Of a stretch of DNA of 64,000 nt, positions 18,582 through 26,939 are shown one piece after another (the first letter of the stretch is position 1; every line of letters begins with the position of its first letter). The notes under the pieces are model-generated. The model saw nothing but the letters and a program-made list of their open reading frames with translations, was not told the DNA's origin and searched no databases. The stretch comes from Desulfobacterales bacterium (GTDB taxonomy: Bacteria > Desulfobacterota > UBA8473): the NCBI GenBank assembly GCA_016209225.1, contig JACQWO010000068.1:62001-126000 (forward strand). Reading direction: 5' to 3'. A program made the position numbers and the translations under genes.

Positions 18582-18756
18582 TGATGGACTCGTAAAAGTC
18601 AAAATTGGGATGGCAAAGTAAAAAGCTCCAGATGTAAGGCGCGCAAATCCCGAGGAGTAAGGCTAACTTAGAGGTACGCAGCAACAAACCTGCCCTTGCG
18701 AAAGTGGGGGGATGATGCAGTCCAATGTCACAGATGGACTTTTTATGAAGCCATCA
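18582..18756. repeat. Family B MITE-like element, copy 2, with internal rearrangement
   Basis: Left end TGATGGACTCGTAAAAGTC, right end GACTTTTTATGAAGCCATCA. The first half matches the other copies; the second half contains about 30 extra or replaced bases (around CTTGCGAAAGTGGGG). It lies just upstream of the LolA-like gene, and an upstream ATG at 18712 lies inside it. Confidence 0.75.
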
Positions 18757-18783
18757 ATTTTAGTTATGAAGAGGAGGGGTAAT

Positions 18784-19572
18784 ATGAAACTTTTAATGGT
18801 TTTAATCTCATGCATTGCATATTTCGCTGTGCCTGTTTTTGCTCAGGAGCCTTCAGGGATGGACATTATGAAAGAACAAAAGAAAAGGCACGAAGCAGCT
18901 CAGGAGTATGAGAGCATAAAAATGGTGTTGATTGACAGCGCTAAAAACAAGGAGGCTCGTGATTTGAAGCGGTATGTCAAAAAAGACAAGACAGGGCTTT
19001 TTAAATATCTTGCGCGTTTTGACGGTCCTGCAGACATAAGAGGAACAGCATTATTGACATGGGAGCAAAAAGGCAGGGAAGATGACCAGTGGCTTTACCT
19101 TCCGGCATACGGACAGAAACTCAAAAGGATTGCAGGCGGAAATAAAAAAGGATACTTTATGGGAACTGACTTCGCCTATGAAGACCTTCGTCCTGAGAAA
19201 CTTGAAGACCATACATATAATGTTATTAAAAAAGAGAAATTTGAAAATCAGGACTGTTCTGTTATTGAAGCATTGCCTGCAACAGACGAAGAGAAAAAGA
19301 CCAGCAGTTATTCAAAACGAACCCTCTGGGTTACAGCTGATACCCTTGTTACATTGAAGGTGGATTTCTATGACCGCAGCATGAAACTGCTGAAAACTCA
19401 GACTGCATATGACATGAAGACTATAAAGGGAAAGATGATGCGTGCAAATAAAACATTGATGACGCATCACCAGAACAATCATAATACCTTAATGGGACTG
19501 TTAGAGCGGAAAATAGACGAGAATATAGACGATTCCGTATTCACTGAACGGGCGGTTGTAAGTTTTAAATAG
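18784..19572 (+). CDS. LolA-like outer-membrane lipoprotein-sorting protein
   Basis: A 262-residue secreted protein with signal peptide MKLLMVLISCIAYFAVPVFA before QEP. The body (DLKRYVKKDKTGLFKYLARF, LTWEQKGREDDQWLYLPAYG, DFAYEDLRPEKLEDH) matches the LolA-like half-barrel family encoded next to RND/MMPL transporters. It probably carries a lipid-type substrate across the periplasm; the substrate is unknown. ATG 18784 sits behind GAGGAGGGG. Operon with the RND transporter and barrel that follow. Confidence 0.85.
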   Translation: MKLLMVLISCIAYFAVPVFAQEPSGMDIMKEQKKRHEAAQEYESIKMVLIDSAKNKEARDLKRYVKKDKTGLFKYLARFDGPADIRGTALLTWEQKGREDDQWLYLPAYGQKLKRIAGGNKKGYFMGTDFAYEDLRPEKLEDHTYNVIKKEKFENQDCSVIEALPATDEEKKTSSYSKRTLWVTADTLVTLKVDFYDRSMKLLKTQTAYDMKTIKGKMMRANKTLMTHHQNNHNTLMGLLERKIDENIDDSVFTERAVVSFK

Positions 19573-19600
19573 AACATTCATGAGTCATTGTGATGAAGAC

Positions 19601-19653
19601 CTGTTCCTGACAGGTTCAGGTTTTGCAGTAAGGACAGCCGAGACGGCTGTCCT
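19601..19653. repeat. Two intergenic hairpins
   Basis: CCTGT/ACAGG at 19601-19615, then AGGACAGCCG (19631-19640) with CGGCTGTCCT (19644-19653), a perfect 10-bp stem with an AGA loop. No T-run follows and the flanking genes are codirectional, so this looks like a dispersed palindrome. Confidence 0.45.
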
Positions 19654-19707
19654 ACCATAAATAACAGTTATTTGCAGTTCTTTATTAGGAAGAAACGGTT
19701 ATAAGTC

Positions 19708-22449
19708 ATGAACATGGAAAAAATAGTAAGGCTGTCTTATGACAGGCCATGGATTGTAGTTATTATAACTGCCATTATAACTGCTGTGCTTGCTATTCCT
19801 GCGATTAGCCTCCACATAGATGTTTCAAGCGACAGGTTTATGGCAAAAGGCACTCCTGAAAAGACCAAGTATGAGGATACGATAAAGGTCTTTGGTTCCG
19901 ATGTCCTCTCTTTTATTTATATCAGGGATCCAGAGTTATTTACTGAAAAGAAATTAACCCGTCTCAGAGCCATGTTTGACCAGCTTGCCAATCTGAAAGG
20001 CGTTGAGAAGGCGGAAAGCCTGTTCACAATCAATAATATTAAAGGCGAGCAGGGGGGTATTGATACAGCGCCTCTCCTTGATATTATACCTGCTGATCCC
20101 AATGAACTTCAGAAAAAGCAGAAAGACGCTATTGACAATCCGATCATCAGGAAGAGTTTTATTTCTCTTGATGGCAAATCTACGGTTATATCGCTTTACC
20201 TCAGCAGGGATAAAAAAGACTATAAGTTCGACAGCAGAATAAAGACGGATATAGAAAGGGTTACTGATACATATAAAGGCGATTTTCAGGAGATTTTCCA
20301 GACAGGAGCGCCGTATGTAAATACCTCTATGTCAGAGTATATCGTGGACGACCAGCTCATATTGGTGCCGGTCGCTGTGTTCGCTTTGCTTTTTGTTATC
20401 CTGTTGACGCTGCGTAATATACACGGGGCAATAGTCCCTATAGTCAACGCTGGTATAAGCATTATCTGGACATTCGGCTTTATGAGACTGTTCGGCGTAC
20501 CGATAAACCCCTTAACTGCAATTGTGCCTGCCATTATGATTGTCATAGGGGCTACAGAAGACACCCACATGGTTGCCGAGTTTTTGGAAGCCACAAAAAA
20601 AGGCGAATCTCCGAGAGAGGCAGTTCTCGTCGGCATAGGAAAAAAGCTCGGCATAGCGTTCTTCTTAACAGCGTTTACCACAGTTATCGGATTTGGCTCT
20701 ATTGCCTTCAATGATGTGACCATTCTGCAGGATTTTGGAATTGCATCCGGCTTGGGTTTCTTCCTGAATTTCTTTGTAACAATAACCATGACGCCTGTAT
20801 ATCTGAGATTTTTTGGAAAGCAGGTAATGGCAAAGGGTTTTCATGGAGAATCGAAAGACAGCAAAATCCTTGAGAGAATCGTGAGGACAGTGACTTATTG
20901 GGGCACTCAGTACAGAAAAAGGATAATAGTCATCAGTTCTTTACTCCTTATTATATCGATAATCTTTACATTTAATATCTATGTGAATAACGATGTTATT
21001 TCGTATTTCAGGGCAAGTTCGCCGATTGTCCGTGCTGCCCAGAAAATGCATGATAACTTGTCAGGTCAAAACCTGTTCTATATCACTATTGATAAGGATA
21101 CAGGGGATTTTAAAAAGGCAGATAACCTGAAAAAGATAGAGAAGGTCAAATCCTATTTAAAAAATCTCAACGCATTTGATTCTGTTCTGAGTCTCCCGGA
21201 CTATATAGCTCTTGTCAACAAGGGGATGCAGAACGGAGATCCGGCTTTTCATAAAGTGCCTGATTCTGACAGCCTCATAGCCCAGTATCTTTTGTTTTTC
21301 CAGCGCAGTGATATAGAAAGGTTTGTCTCAGGCGATTACTCAAAAATAAATATAATGGTTCGTCACAATATAAACTCTTCCACACAGCTTAATGCACTTG
21401 TGGATAAAATAAGAAAAGACCTGAACAGCGGACGCTTCGGCAATTTCGATAAGGTATTGGTCACAGGCGAAGGGATTTTAATTGCAGAAGCTGCTGAAAG
21501 CTTTATATCAGGACAGGTGTCTTCTCTTCTTTCAACAGCATTCATTATAGCGGCGATAATGGGATTTCTCTTCCTGTCCGTGAAAGCCGGGCTGATAGTT
21601 CTGATTCCGAACCTTCTGCCGGTCTTTATATTCTTTGGTTTTATGGGTTTACTAGGCATCCCCTTAAACGCCGGAACTGTTATGGTAGCTGCAGTTACCA
21701 TAGGAATTGCTGTCGATGACACAACTGTATTTATGGTTCTCTACAATCAGAATCTTAAAAAGTATGGCGATGAAAAACGGGCACTTGAGGATACACTTTT
21801 ATCTGAGATTAAGCCTATATTCATTTCAAGCGTTTCATTAGCCGCAGGGTTCGGTACATTAGTTTTCTCAAAATTTGTTCCGATAGCCCAGTTTGGGGCA
21901 TTGAGTGCATTTGTTATGGTTATCGCATTTGTTACAGAACTTTTTATAACCCCGCTTACACTCTCGTCTGTCCGTCTTATCACATTATGGGATGCTATAG
22001 GGCTTGAACTTAGAGAGCGTCTTATTAATAAATCCGTGCTCTTAGAGGGATTCAGCAAGTTTCAGATCAGAAGGCTTATCCTGATGTCTCATATAATAGA
22101 AGCTGAGGCAGGAGAACATATAATTCATGAAGGCGATACGGGCGATAAGATGTATCTTGTTGTAGACGGCCAAATGTCTGTATCAAAACAGGTCAACGAA
22201 CAGCGGACAGTTATTGCCAGCTTAGAACCGGGAGATGCGTTTGGCGAGATCGCACTGGTGAGCAGCCAGCCAAGGACAGCGGATGTCTTTGCTGTAACCA
22301 ATGCAAAACTCTTATCGTTAGACTGGAAAACGCTTGAGAGGCTGCGCCACCTGAGCCCGTTCATTACCTCAAGACTTTTCTTGAACCTCTCAAAGATTTT
22401 AGGAACCCGTCTTACAGAAACTACGGAGAAAATGGTATGCCGTTTATAG
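19708..22449 (+). CDS. RND/MMPL-family transporter fused to a C-terminal cyclic-nucleotide-binding domain
   Basis: 913 residues. Two RND repeats, each with a periplasmic loop followed by clustered helices, cover about 1-755 (GATEDTHMVAEF in the first helix bundle and GIAVDDTTVFMVLYNQNLKK in the second are the conserved acidic helix motifs). Residues about 775-890 are a CRP/PKA-type domain (AGEHIIHEGDTGDKMYLVVD; cassette PGDAFGEIALVSSQPRTADV with the ligand-binding Glu and Arg intact). The fusion suggests transport gated by a cyclic nucleotide. It sits between a LolA-like protein and a barrel, so a lipid or hydrophobic substrate is likely. The end overlaps the barrel gene by 13 bp. Confidence 0.9.
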   Translation: MNMEKIVRLSYDRPWIVVIITAIITAVLAIPAISLHIDVSSDRFMAKGTPEKTKYEDTIKVFGSDVLSFIYIRDPELFTEKKLTRLRAMFDQLANLKGVEKAESLFTINNIKGEQGGIDTAPLLDIIPADPNELQKKQKDAIDNPIIRKSFISLDGKSTVISLYLSRDKKDYKFDSRIKTDIERVTDTYKGDFQEIFQTGAPYVNTSMSEYIVDDQLILVPVAVFALLFVILLTLRNIHGAIVPIVNAGISIIWTFGFMRLFGVPINPLTAIVPAIMIVIGATEDTHMVAEFLEATKKGESPREAVLVGIGKKLGIAFFLTAFTTVIGFGSIAFNDVTILQDFGIASGLGFFLNFFVTITMTPVYLRFFGKQVMAKGFHGESKDSKILERIVRTVTYWGTQYRKRIIVISSLLLIISIIFTFNIYVNNDVISYFRASSPIVRAAQKMHDNLSGQNLFYITIDKDTGDFKKADNLKKIEKVKSYLKNLNAFDSVLSLPDYIALVNKGMQNGDPAFHKVPDSDSLIAQYLLFFQRSDIERFVSGDYSKINIMVRHNINSSTQLNALVDKIRKDLNSGRFGNFDKVLVTGEGILIAEAAESFISGQVSSLLSTAFIIAAIMGFLFLSVKAGLIVLIPNLLPVFIFFGFMGLLGIPLNAGTVMVAAVTIGIAVDDTTVFMVLYNQNLKKYGDEKRALEDTLLSEIKPIFISSVSLAAGFGTLVFSKFVPIAQFGALSAFVMVIAFVTELFITPLTLSSVRLITLWDAIGLELRERLINKSVLLEGFSKFQIRRLILMSHIIEAEAGEHIIHEGDTGDKMYLVVDGQMSVSKQVNEQRTVIASLEPGDAFGEIALVSSQPRTADVFAVTNAKLLSLDWKTLERLRHLSPFITSRLFLNLSKILGTRLTETTEKMVCRL

Positions 22450-23819
22450 CTTTCTGCCTTGCAATTATTATATGCGTTATGTTTCCGCCGAGTCTTTTTG
22501 CTCAGGATAAAGATACGAAGAAGATTGATGACCTTGATGCTCTGCTCTCTTCAGAAAAACCTGCAAAACAGGAAGACAAAAATCCTTTCTCCCGTGCTTT
22601 TAAACAGGCAAAATGGACGTGGAGTGTGACAGGATATAACTTTACCCAGGACAATGAACATCAGGATGAGAGTAAAGGAGATGACACAAAGTTATGGCAA
22701 TCTTACACGCAGTTGTTAATGGATACATGGTTAGAATTGGGAGGATATGAGACCAAGATTGACCTGCTTTTTCAGTATGGCTCCGAGAAAGATCAATACA
22801 CTTCTAACCGGATTGCATATTTTTCACAGCTATACGTGAAGAAAAAAATTGATAAGTCGGACTTTGTTGCAGGCTATAAATATATAGAGGACGGGATCAG
22901 CACGCTTTTTTCGCCTTCAAAGCGGATTGCAAAGTATGATGCTGACCATCCCACTGACCCTGATAAGCTGGGTGTCTGGCAGTTGTCATGGACATATTAC
23001 TATACGGGCAACAACAGCACTGAAGTAAGAATACTCCCTTATTTTGAAAAGTCGAGATACCCTCCTGAACCGTCCCGCTGGATGGCAGGTAAAGGCGATT
23101 ATGATCTGGTTGATTCAGATCTGCCCGGAAAAGCTGGTGAGGATTACCAGATTACAGAGGAAAAAATACGTCATAGGCTAACAGACTCGGGCTTTATGAT
23201 TAAGCAGAAGATGACTGTTGAAAGCATTGATTTCTTTTTAAGCGGATATGCAGGATATTTGCCTGAGCCGGTGCTGAAACGCGTTAGTGAAAACGAATAT
23301 GAAAAAGTTTACATAAAGGGCGGTATCATAGCAGGGGGCTTTTCAACGACATACGGCAAGTGGGAGTGGCATGGAGAAGGCGTCTGCCAAATTCCTGAGA
23401 ACCACAAAGAAGATACATATATCAGCTATGTATTTGGGACAGAATATGACCTTAATACATTCCTGGAGATTGATGCAATAGACTCTGCAAAGCTTACTGT
23501 TGAATATTCAAACGAATTGGTTATTGAAGATCAGTACCATCCTGAGTATCCTGCAAATACGCGGTCTTCACGTTTCGGACGCAATGCAATATACCTATTG
23601 CAAAAAGTTGATATTGATGACAAGAATAAGGTTTCTTATTACAGCGTTTATAACATCTCCAAGAAAGACAATACACACCGCTTAAGTTATGAACATAAAT
23701 TCAAGGGAAGCAATTCCATAGAAATGGCATTTGAATGGTTTAATGGTGAAGAGAAGACACATTTCGGCCGCTGGGATGAGAACGACAGGTTTATAATCCG
23801 ATACACCAAGAAATTCTGA
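22437..23819 (+). CDS. Outer-membrane beta-barrel protein of the RND operon
   Basis: 460 residues with signal peptide (MPFIAFCLAIIICVMFPPSLFA before QDK), a short acidic linker, then alternating amphipathic strands rich in aromatic residues and ending in an aromatic (RFIIRYTKKF), the hallmark of outer-membrane barrels. I do not recognise a named family; by context it plays the part of the DUF1302-type barrels found beside LolA-like/MMPL pairs. Translation is coupled to the RND gene through the 13-bp overlap. Confidence 0.75.
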   Translation: MPFIAFCLAIIICVMFPPSLFAQDKDTKKIDDLDALLSSEKPAKQEDKNPFSRAFKQAKWTWSVTGYNFTQDNEHQDESKGDDTKLWQSYTQLLMDTWLELGGYETKIDLLFQYGSEKDQYTSNRIAYFSQLYVKKKIDKSDFVAGYKYIEDGISTLFSPSKRIAKYDADHPTDPDKLGVWQLSWTYYYTGNNSTEVRILPYFEKSRYPPEPSRWMAGKGDYDLVDSDLPGKAGEDYQITEEKIRHRLTDSGFMIKQKMTVESIDFFLSGYAGYLPEPVLKRVSENEYEKVYIKGGIIAGGFSTTYGKWEWHGEGVCQIPENHKEDTYISYVFGTEYDLNTFLEIDAIDSAKLTVEYSNELVIEDQYHPEYPANTRSSRFGRNAIYLLQKVDIDDKNKVSYYSVYNISKKDNTHRLSYEHKFKGSNSIEMAFEWFNGEEKTHFGRWDENDRFIIRYTKKF

Positions 23820-23844
23820 TTAATGCCTGTCCCCACTGACCTCA

Positions 23845-25080
23845 TCACACTATGTATCTTTCTATTATATCAATACACTCTTTATTATTTTCTAAGGTGG
23901 CAATTGACAGTGGTGTTGCACCCCTTTTATTCTCAATTTTAAGGGTATCAGGTGACTTTTCAATAATAAACTCGAGGCATTCCTTTCTGCCCTTTTCAGC
24001 CGCTATAAAAGCAGGGGTTGCTCCAGTGTTATCCTGAATCCTGATGGTATCAGGCTCTTTTTCGAATATGAACTCCAGACATTCCTTTTGGCCCTTTTCA
24101 GCCGCTACAAAAGCAGGAGTTTTCCCGTTGTTATCTGGGATTTTAAGGGTTTCGGGTGACCTTTCAATAATAAACTCGAGACACTCTTTTCTGCCCTTTT
24201 CAGCAGCTATAAAAGCAGGAGTTGCTCCAGTGCTATCCTGAATCCTGATGGTATCAGGCTCTTTTTCGAATATGAACTCCAGACATTCCTTTTGGCCCTT
24301 TTCAGCCGCTACAAAAGCAGGGGTTTTGCTGTCCTGAATACTGATGGTATCAGGCTCTTTTTCGAATATGAACTCCAGACATTCCTTTTGGCCCTTTTCA
24401 GCCGCTACAAAAGCAGGGGTTTTCCCATCATTATCTGGGATTTTGAGGGTATCAGGCACCTTTTTGAATATGAACTCGAGACATTCCCTCTCACCCTTCT
24501 CAGTCGCTACATATGCAGGAGTTGCTCCACTGCTGTCCTGAATCCTGATGGTATCAGGCTCTTTTTCGAATATGAACTCCAGACATTCCTTTTGGCCCTT
24601 TTCAGCCGCTACAAAAGCAGGAGTTTTCCCGTTGTTATCTGGGATTTTGAGGGTATCAGGCACCTTTTTGAATATAAACTCGAGACATTCCCTCTCACCC
24701 TTCTCAGTCGCTACATATGCAGGGGTTGCCCCTGGTATTACGCCCCTTTCGGTTTGAATTTTGAGGGTATCAGGTGCCTTTTCAGCAATAATCTCAAGGA
24801 AGTCTCTGAGACCCTTTTCGGCAGCTATAAAAGCAGGGGTTGCCCCATCCCTATTCTGGGTTCTAAGAGTCTCGGGCGCCCTCTCGGCAATAATTTGGAG
24901 ACACTCCTTGTAGCCCTTTTCTGCAGCAAAATAAGCAGGGGTATCCCCGGATCTGTGACGTGTAGAAAAAGATTGAATTGAAATCTTTTTTAGCTTTTGT
25001 ATATCCTTGTTTAAAATTAATTCTCTAACCTCATCATAGGATAATGTCTTCTTTTTTCCTAAAAGATCAAAAAACCCCAT
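23845..25080 (-). CDS. Ankyrin-repeat protein with nearly identical repeats
   Basis: 411 residues: an N-terminal segment (1-45) followed by eleven repeats of about 33 residues with consensus GATPAFVAAEKGQKECLE. Repeat 3 has four extra residues and repeat 7 lacks two to three (SIQDSKTPAF). Repeats fall into two alternating types (FIFEKEPDTIRIQD and FIFKKVPDTLKIPD). The DNA of several repeats is almost identical, pointing to recent duplication. No signal peptide, so it is presumably cytoplasmic. Ankyrin arrays bind proteins; the partner is unknown. Confidence 0.9.
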   Translation of the reverse strand: MGFFDLLGKKKTLSYDEVRELILNKDIQKLKKISIQSFSTRHRSGDTPAYFAAEKGYKECLQIIAERAPETLRTQNRDGATPAFIAAEKGLRDFLEIIAEKAPDTLKIQTERGVIPGATPAYVATEKGERECLEFIFKKVPDTLKIPDNNGKTPAFVAAEKGQKECLEFIFEKEPDTIRIQDSSGATPAYVATEKGERECLEFIFKKVPDTLKIPDNDGKTPAFVAAEKGQKECLEFIFEKEPDTISIQDSKTPAFVAAEKGQKECLEFIFEKEPDTIRIQDSTGATPAFIAAEKGRKECLEFIIERSPETLKIPDNNGKTPAFVAAEKGQKECLEFIFEKEPDTIRIQDNTGATPAFIAAEKGRKECLEFIIEKSPDTLKIENKRGATPLSIATLENNKECIDIIERYIV

Positions 25081-25206
25081 TTCAACACTCCTTATATATA
25101 TATTGGAAACCTAAGTTGAATGTATATCATAAACAACGGTTTGTTACAATAGGTTTTAGCAATGTAGGCTTAAATAATCCTCATAAAAATGATTAATGGG
25201 GTGGGT

Positions 25207-26649
25207 CTACTTCCAAAACAGGTTTTTTTGAACAGCCTCCAAATATTCTTTATAATTAAAACCAGGGCTGCGTTCCTTTGTGTGGCATCTAAGGCAGACA
25301 TCTTCACTCATACTTTTGACTATATCTCCCCCTCTTTGGTGTTTATCTCCTGCCCCATGACACTCCTCACATTGTACACCCTTGAATTTTCCTAAACTGC
25401 TCAGGCTTGAAAAACCACCTCCCCTATCATATCCAGTAGTATGGCATCCTATACACTCCAAATCGAACTGCTGGTTTTTGTTGATCAAACTCTGATATGC
25501 CCTGGCATGTTTGGTCTCCTTCCACAATTCATATTCCTTTGGATGGCATGTCCGACAAACCTTATCCCCTACAAAAATATTGGTTATTGTCACCTTTCCC
25601 TTTTCTGGGCTATAGGCTTGAAGTTTCTTTCTGTGAAAGTTGTCCTCTGTGGCTATTTGGGAGATGCCTTTTTTATAGTTCTTGATTAAATCACTGATCT
25701 CTGCATCATCTTTTATGTTATCCCCTAAGGGGAGAATCACATTTTTATATGTAGCCTTTTTAATAAAATCTTCTGCCTTTACATTATTATGAAGGGTCAA
25801 ATCCAATATCCCAAGATACTGTCCCTCTTTGTATGCCTGTAAAATAAGGGTGTTATTAATTATAATCGGGGAATCAAGTTTTACCTTGTCATGCCCGCCG
25901 ATAATTATATCTATTTCTGGGATTCTCTTGGCTAATTCTTTATCAGATAGAAGCCCAAGATGAGTCAGGGCTATAATTAGATGGGTTTTACCCTTTAACT
26001 CAGAAACCAGTGTTTTTGCCGTTTCAAAAGGGTCTTTAACGGCTAAATTGCTTGATGTGTCTTTGCTAAATCTGCTCTGGATATCCGGGGTAACTAAACC
26101 AAGTATACCAACCTTTAAACCGTTAATGTCCTTGATAATATAAGGTTGAAACAGGGGCTTCCCAGTGTTTTTGTCTATTAAGTTGGCCGAAAGGAATGGA
26201 AATTTAGCCGATTCTGCCTTTTTCATAAGGTATTTTACTCCCATGGCTAGATCATAATCCCCGACATTGAAGGCACTGCATCCGATCCTGTTGAAGGATT
26301 CTATGATCAGGTCTGCCTTTAATCTCAGCTGTTTTTTCAGGGGTTCAGACAGGTAGTAGTCCTTGAAGAGAAGATCACCGGAATCCAGAATGAGGAGGTT
26401 CTCCCTTTCCTGTTTCAATTTCTTAATATAGGTTGCCTTCCTGGCAAGACCGCCATGTCTGTTATTGCCTCACCCACAGGGGTCAGTTTCGCCGCGGACA
26501 TCATTGGTATAAACAATGGTAATCTGATAAGACTTAGCGGCAAAAGCATTTGTTGAGAGCGCTAAAAGAGACAGGATAACTGAGTTTATTATTAAAGCAT
26601 GTATAATCACAGTGCAACAGCGGACAGGTCTTGTTTTTCGATATTTCAT
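25207..26649 (-). CDS. Periplasmic metallophosphatase/5'-nucleotidase-like tetraheme cytochrome, candidate selenoprotein (in-frame TGA)
   Basis: Read from ATG 26649, a signal peptide (residues 1-37, ending NAFA) leads to the calcineurin-like opening ITIVYTNDVRGETDPCG, then TGA at 26472-26470 (codon 60), then GNNRHGGLARKATYIKKL and an open frame to 25207. Total 480 residues counting the TGA. Metallophosphatase motifs follow (ILDSGDLLF, NVGDYD, ALTHLG, GGHDK), then four heme sites: CRTCH, CIGCH, CEECH, CLRCH. As I recall, relatives have PCGC at the TGA, so selenocysteine replaces cysteine. The alternative is a point-mutated pseudogene; gene finders would call only the piece from TTG 26418, which lacks the signal peptide that heme attachment requires. 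Confidence 0.75.
26443..26472 (-). promoter_or_regulatory. Candidate bacterial SECIS hairpin after the in-frame TGA
   Basis: On the minus strand, directly after TGA: GGCAA pairs with TTGCC as a lower stem, then a five-base 5' bulge (TAACA), then GAC/GTC (or AGAC/GTCT) as an upper stem closing the six-base loop ATGGCG. Bacterial SECIS elements sit immediately downstream of the UGA with a bulge and a G-containing apical loop. The loop Gs are at positions 3-4 here rather than 1-2, a weak point. Confidence 0.45.
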
Positions 26650-26939
26650 TTCTTGTCAACCTACTTATTGTGAAGTAATTTATTAATTAGAAACAACGTC
26701 CCAAAGTTCTAAGTTTCCCTCATATTTTAATAAAACCAATCAGGGTAAAATCTGTAAAAATTTAGCAGCGGGCATGACCCGTACCCGGCCATCGATAAAA
26801 TCTTCATTTCCTTGTAATGTGAGTTGTTATAGAAAAGGAATGTTTAGCCGCTCCCCAGGATAGTTATCGTTTAATAAGCATGAGATTTTTTATCATAAAG
26901 CAAAAAAACATAACTAAATTTGCCTATAAGCAAAAAAAG

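Noticed and set aside
24292-24981. 229-codon open frame on the plus strand
   Set aside because: It is the antisense of the ankyrin gene; the frame stays open because the repeat unit length is a multiple of three, and the repeated protein sequence has no known family.
25207-26418. Cytochrome-phosphatase gene starting at TTG 26418
   Set aside because: This start lacks the signal peptide and the conserved TND and GGLARKATYI regions, which are present upstream in the same frame across the TGA.
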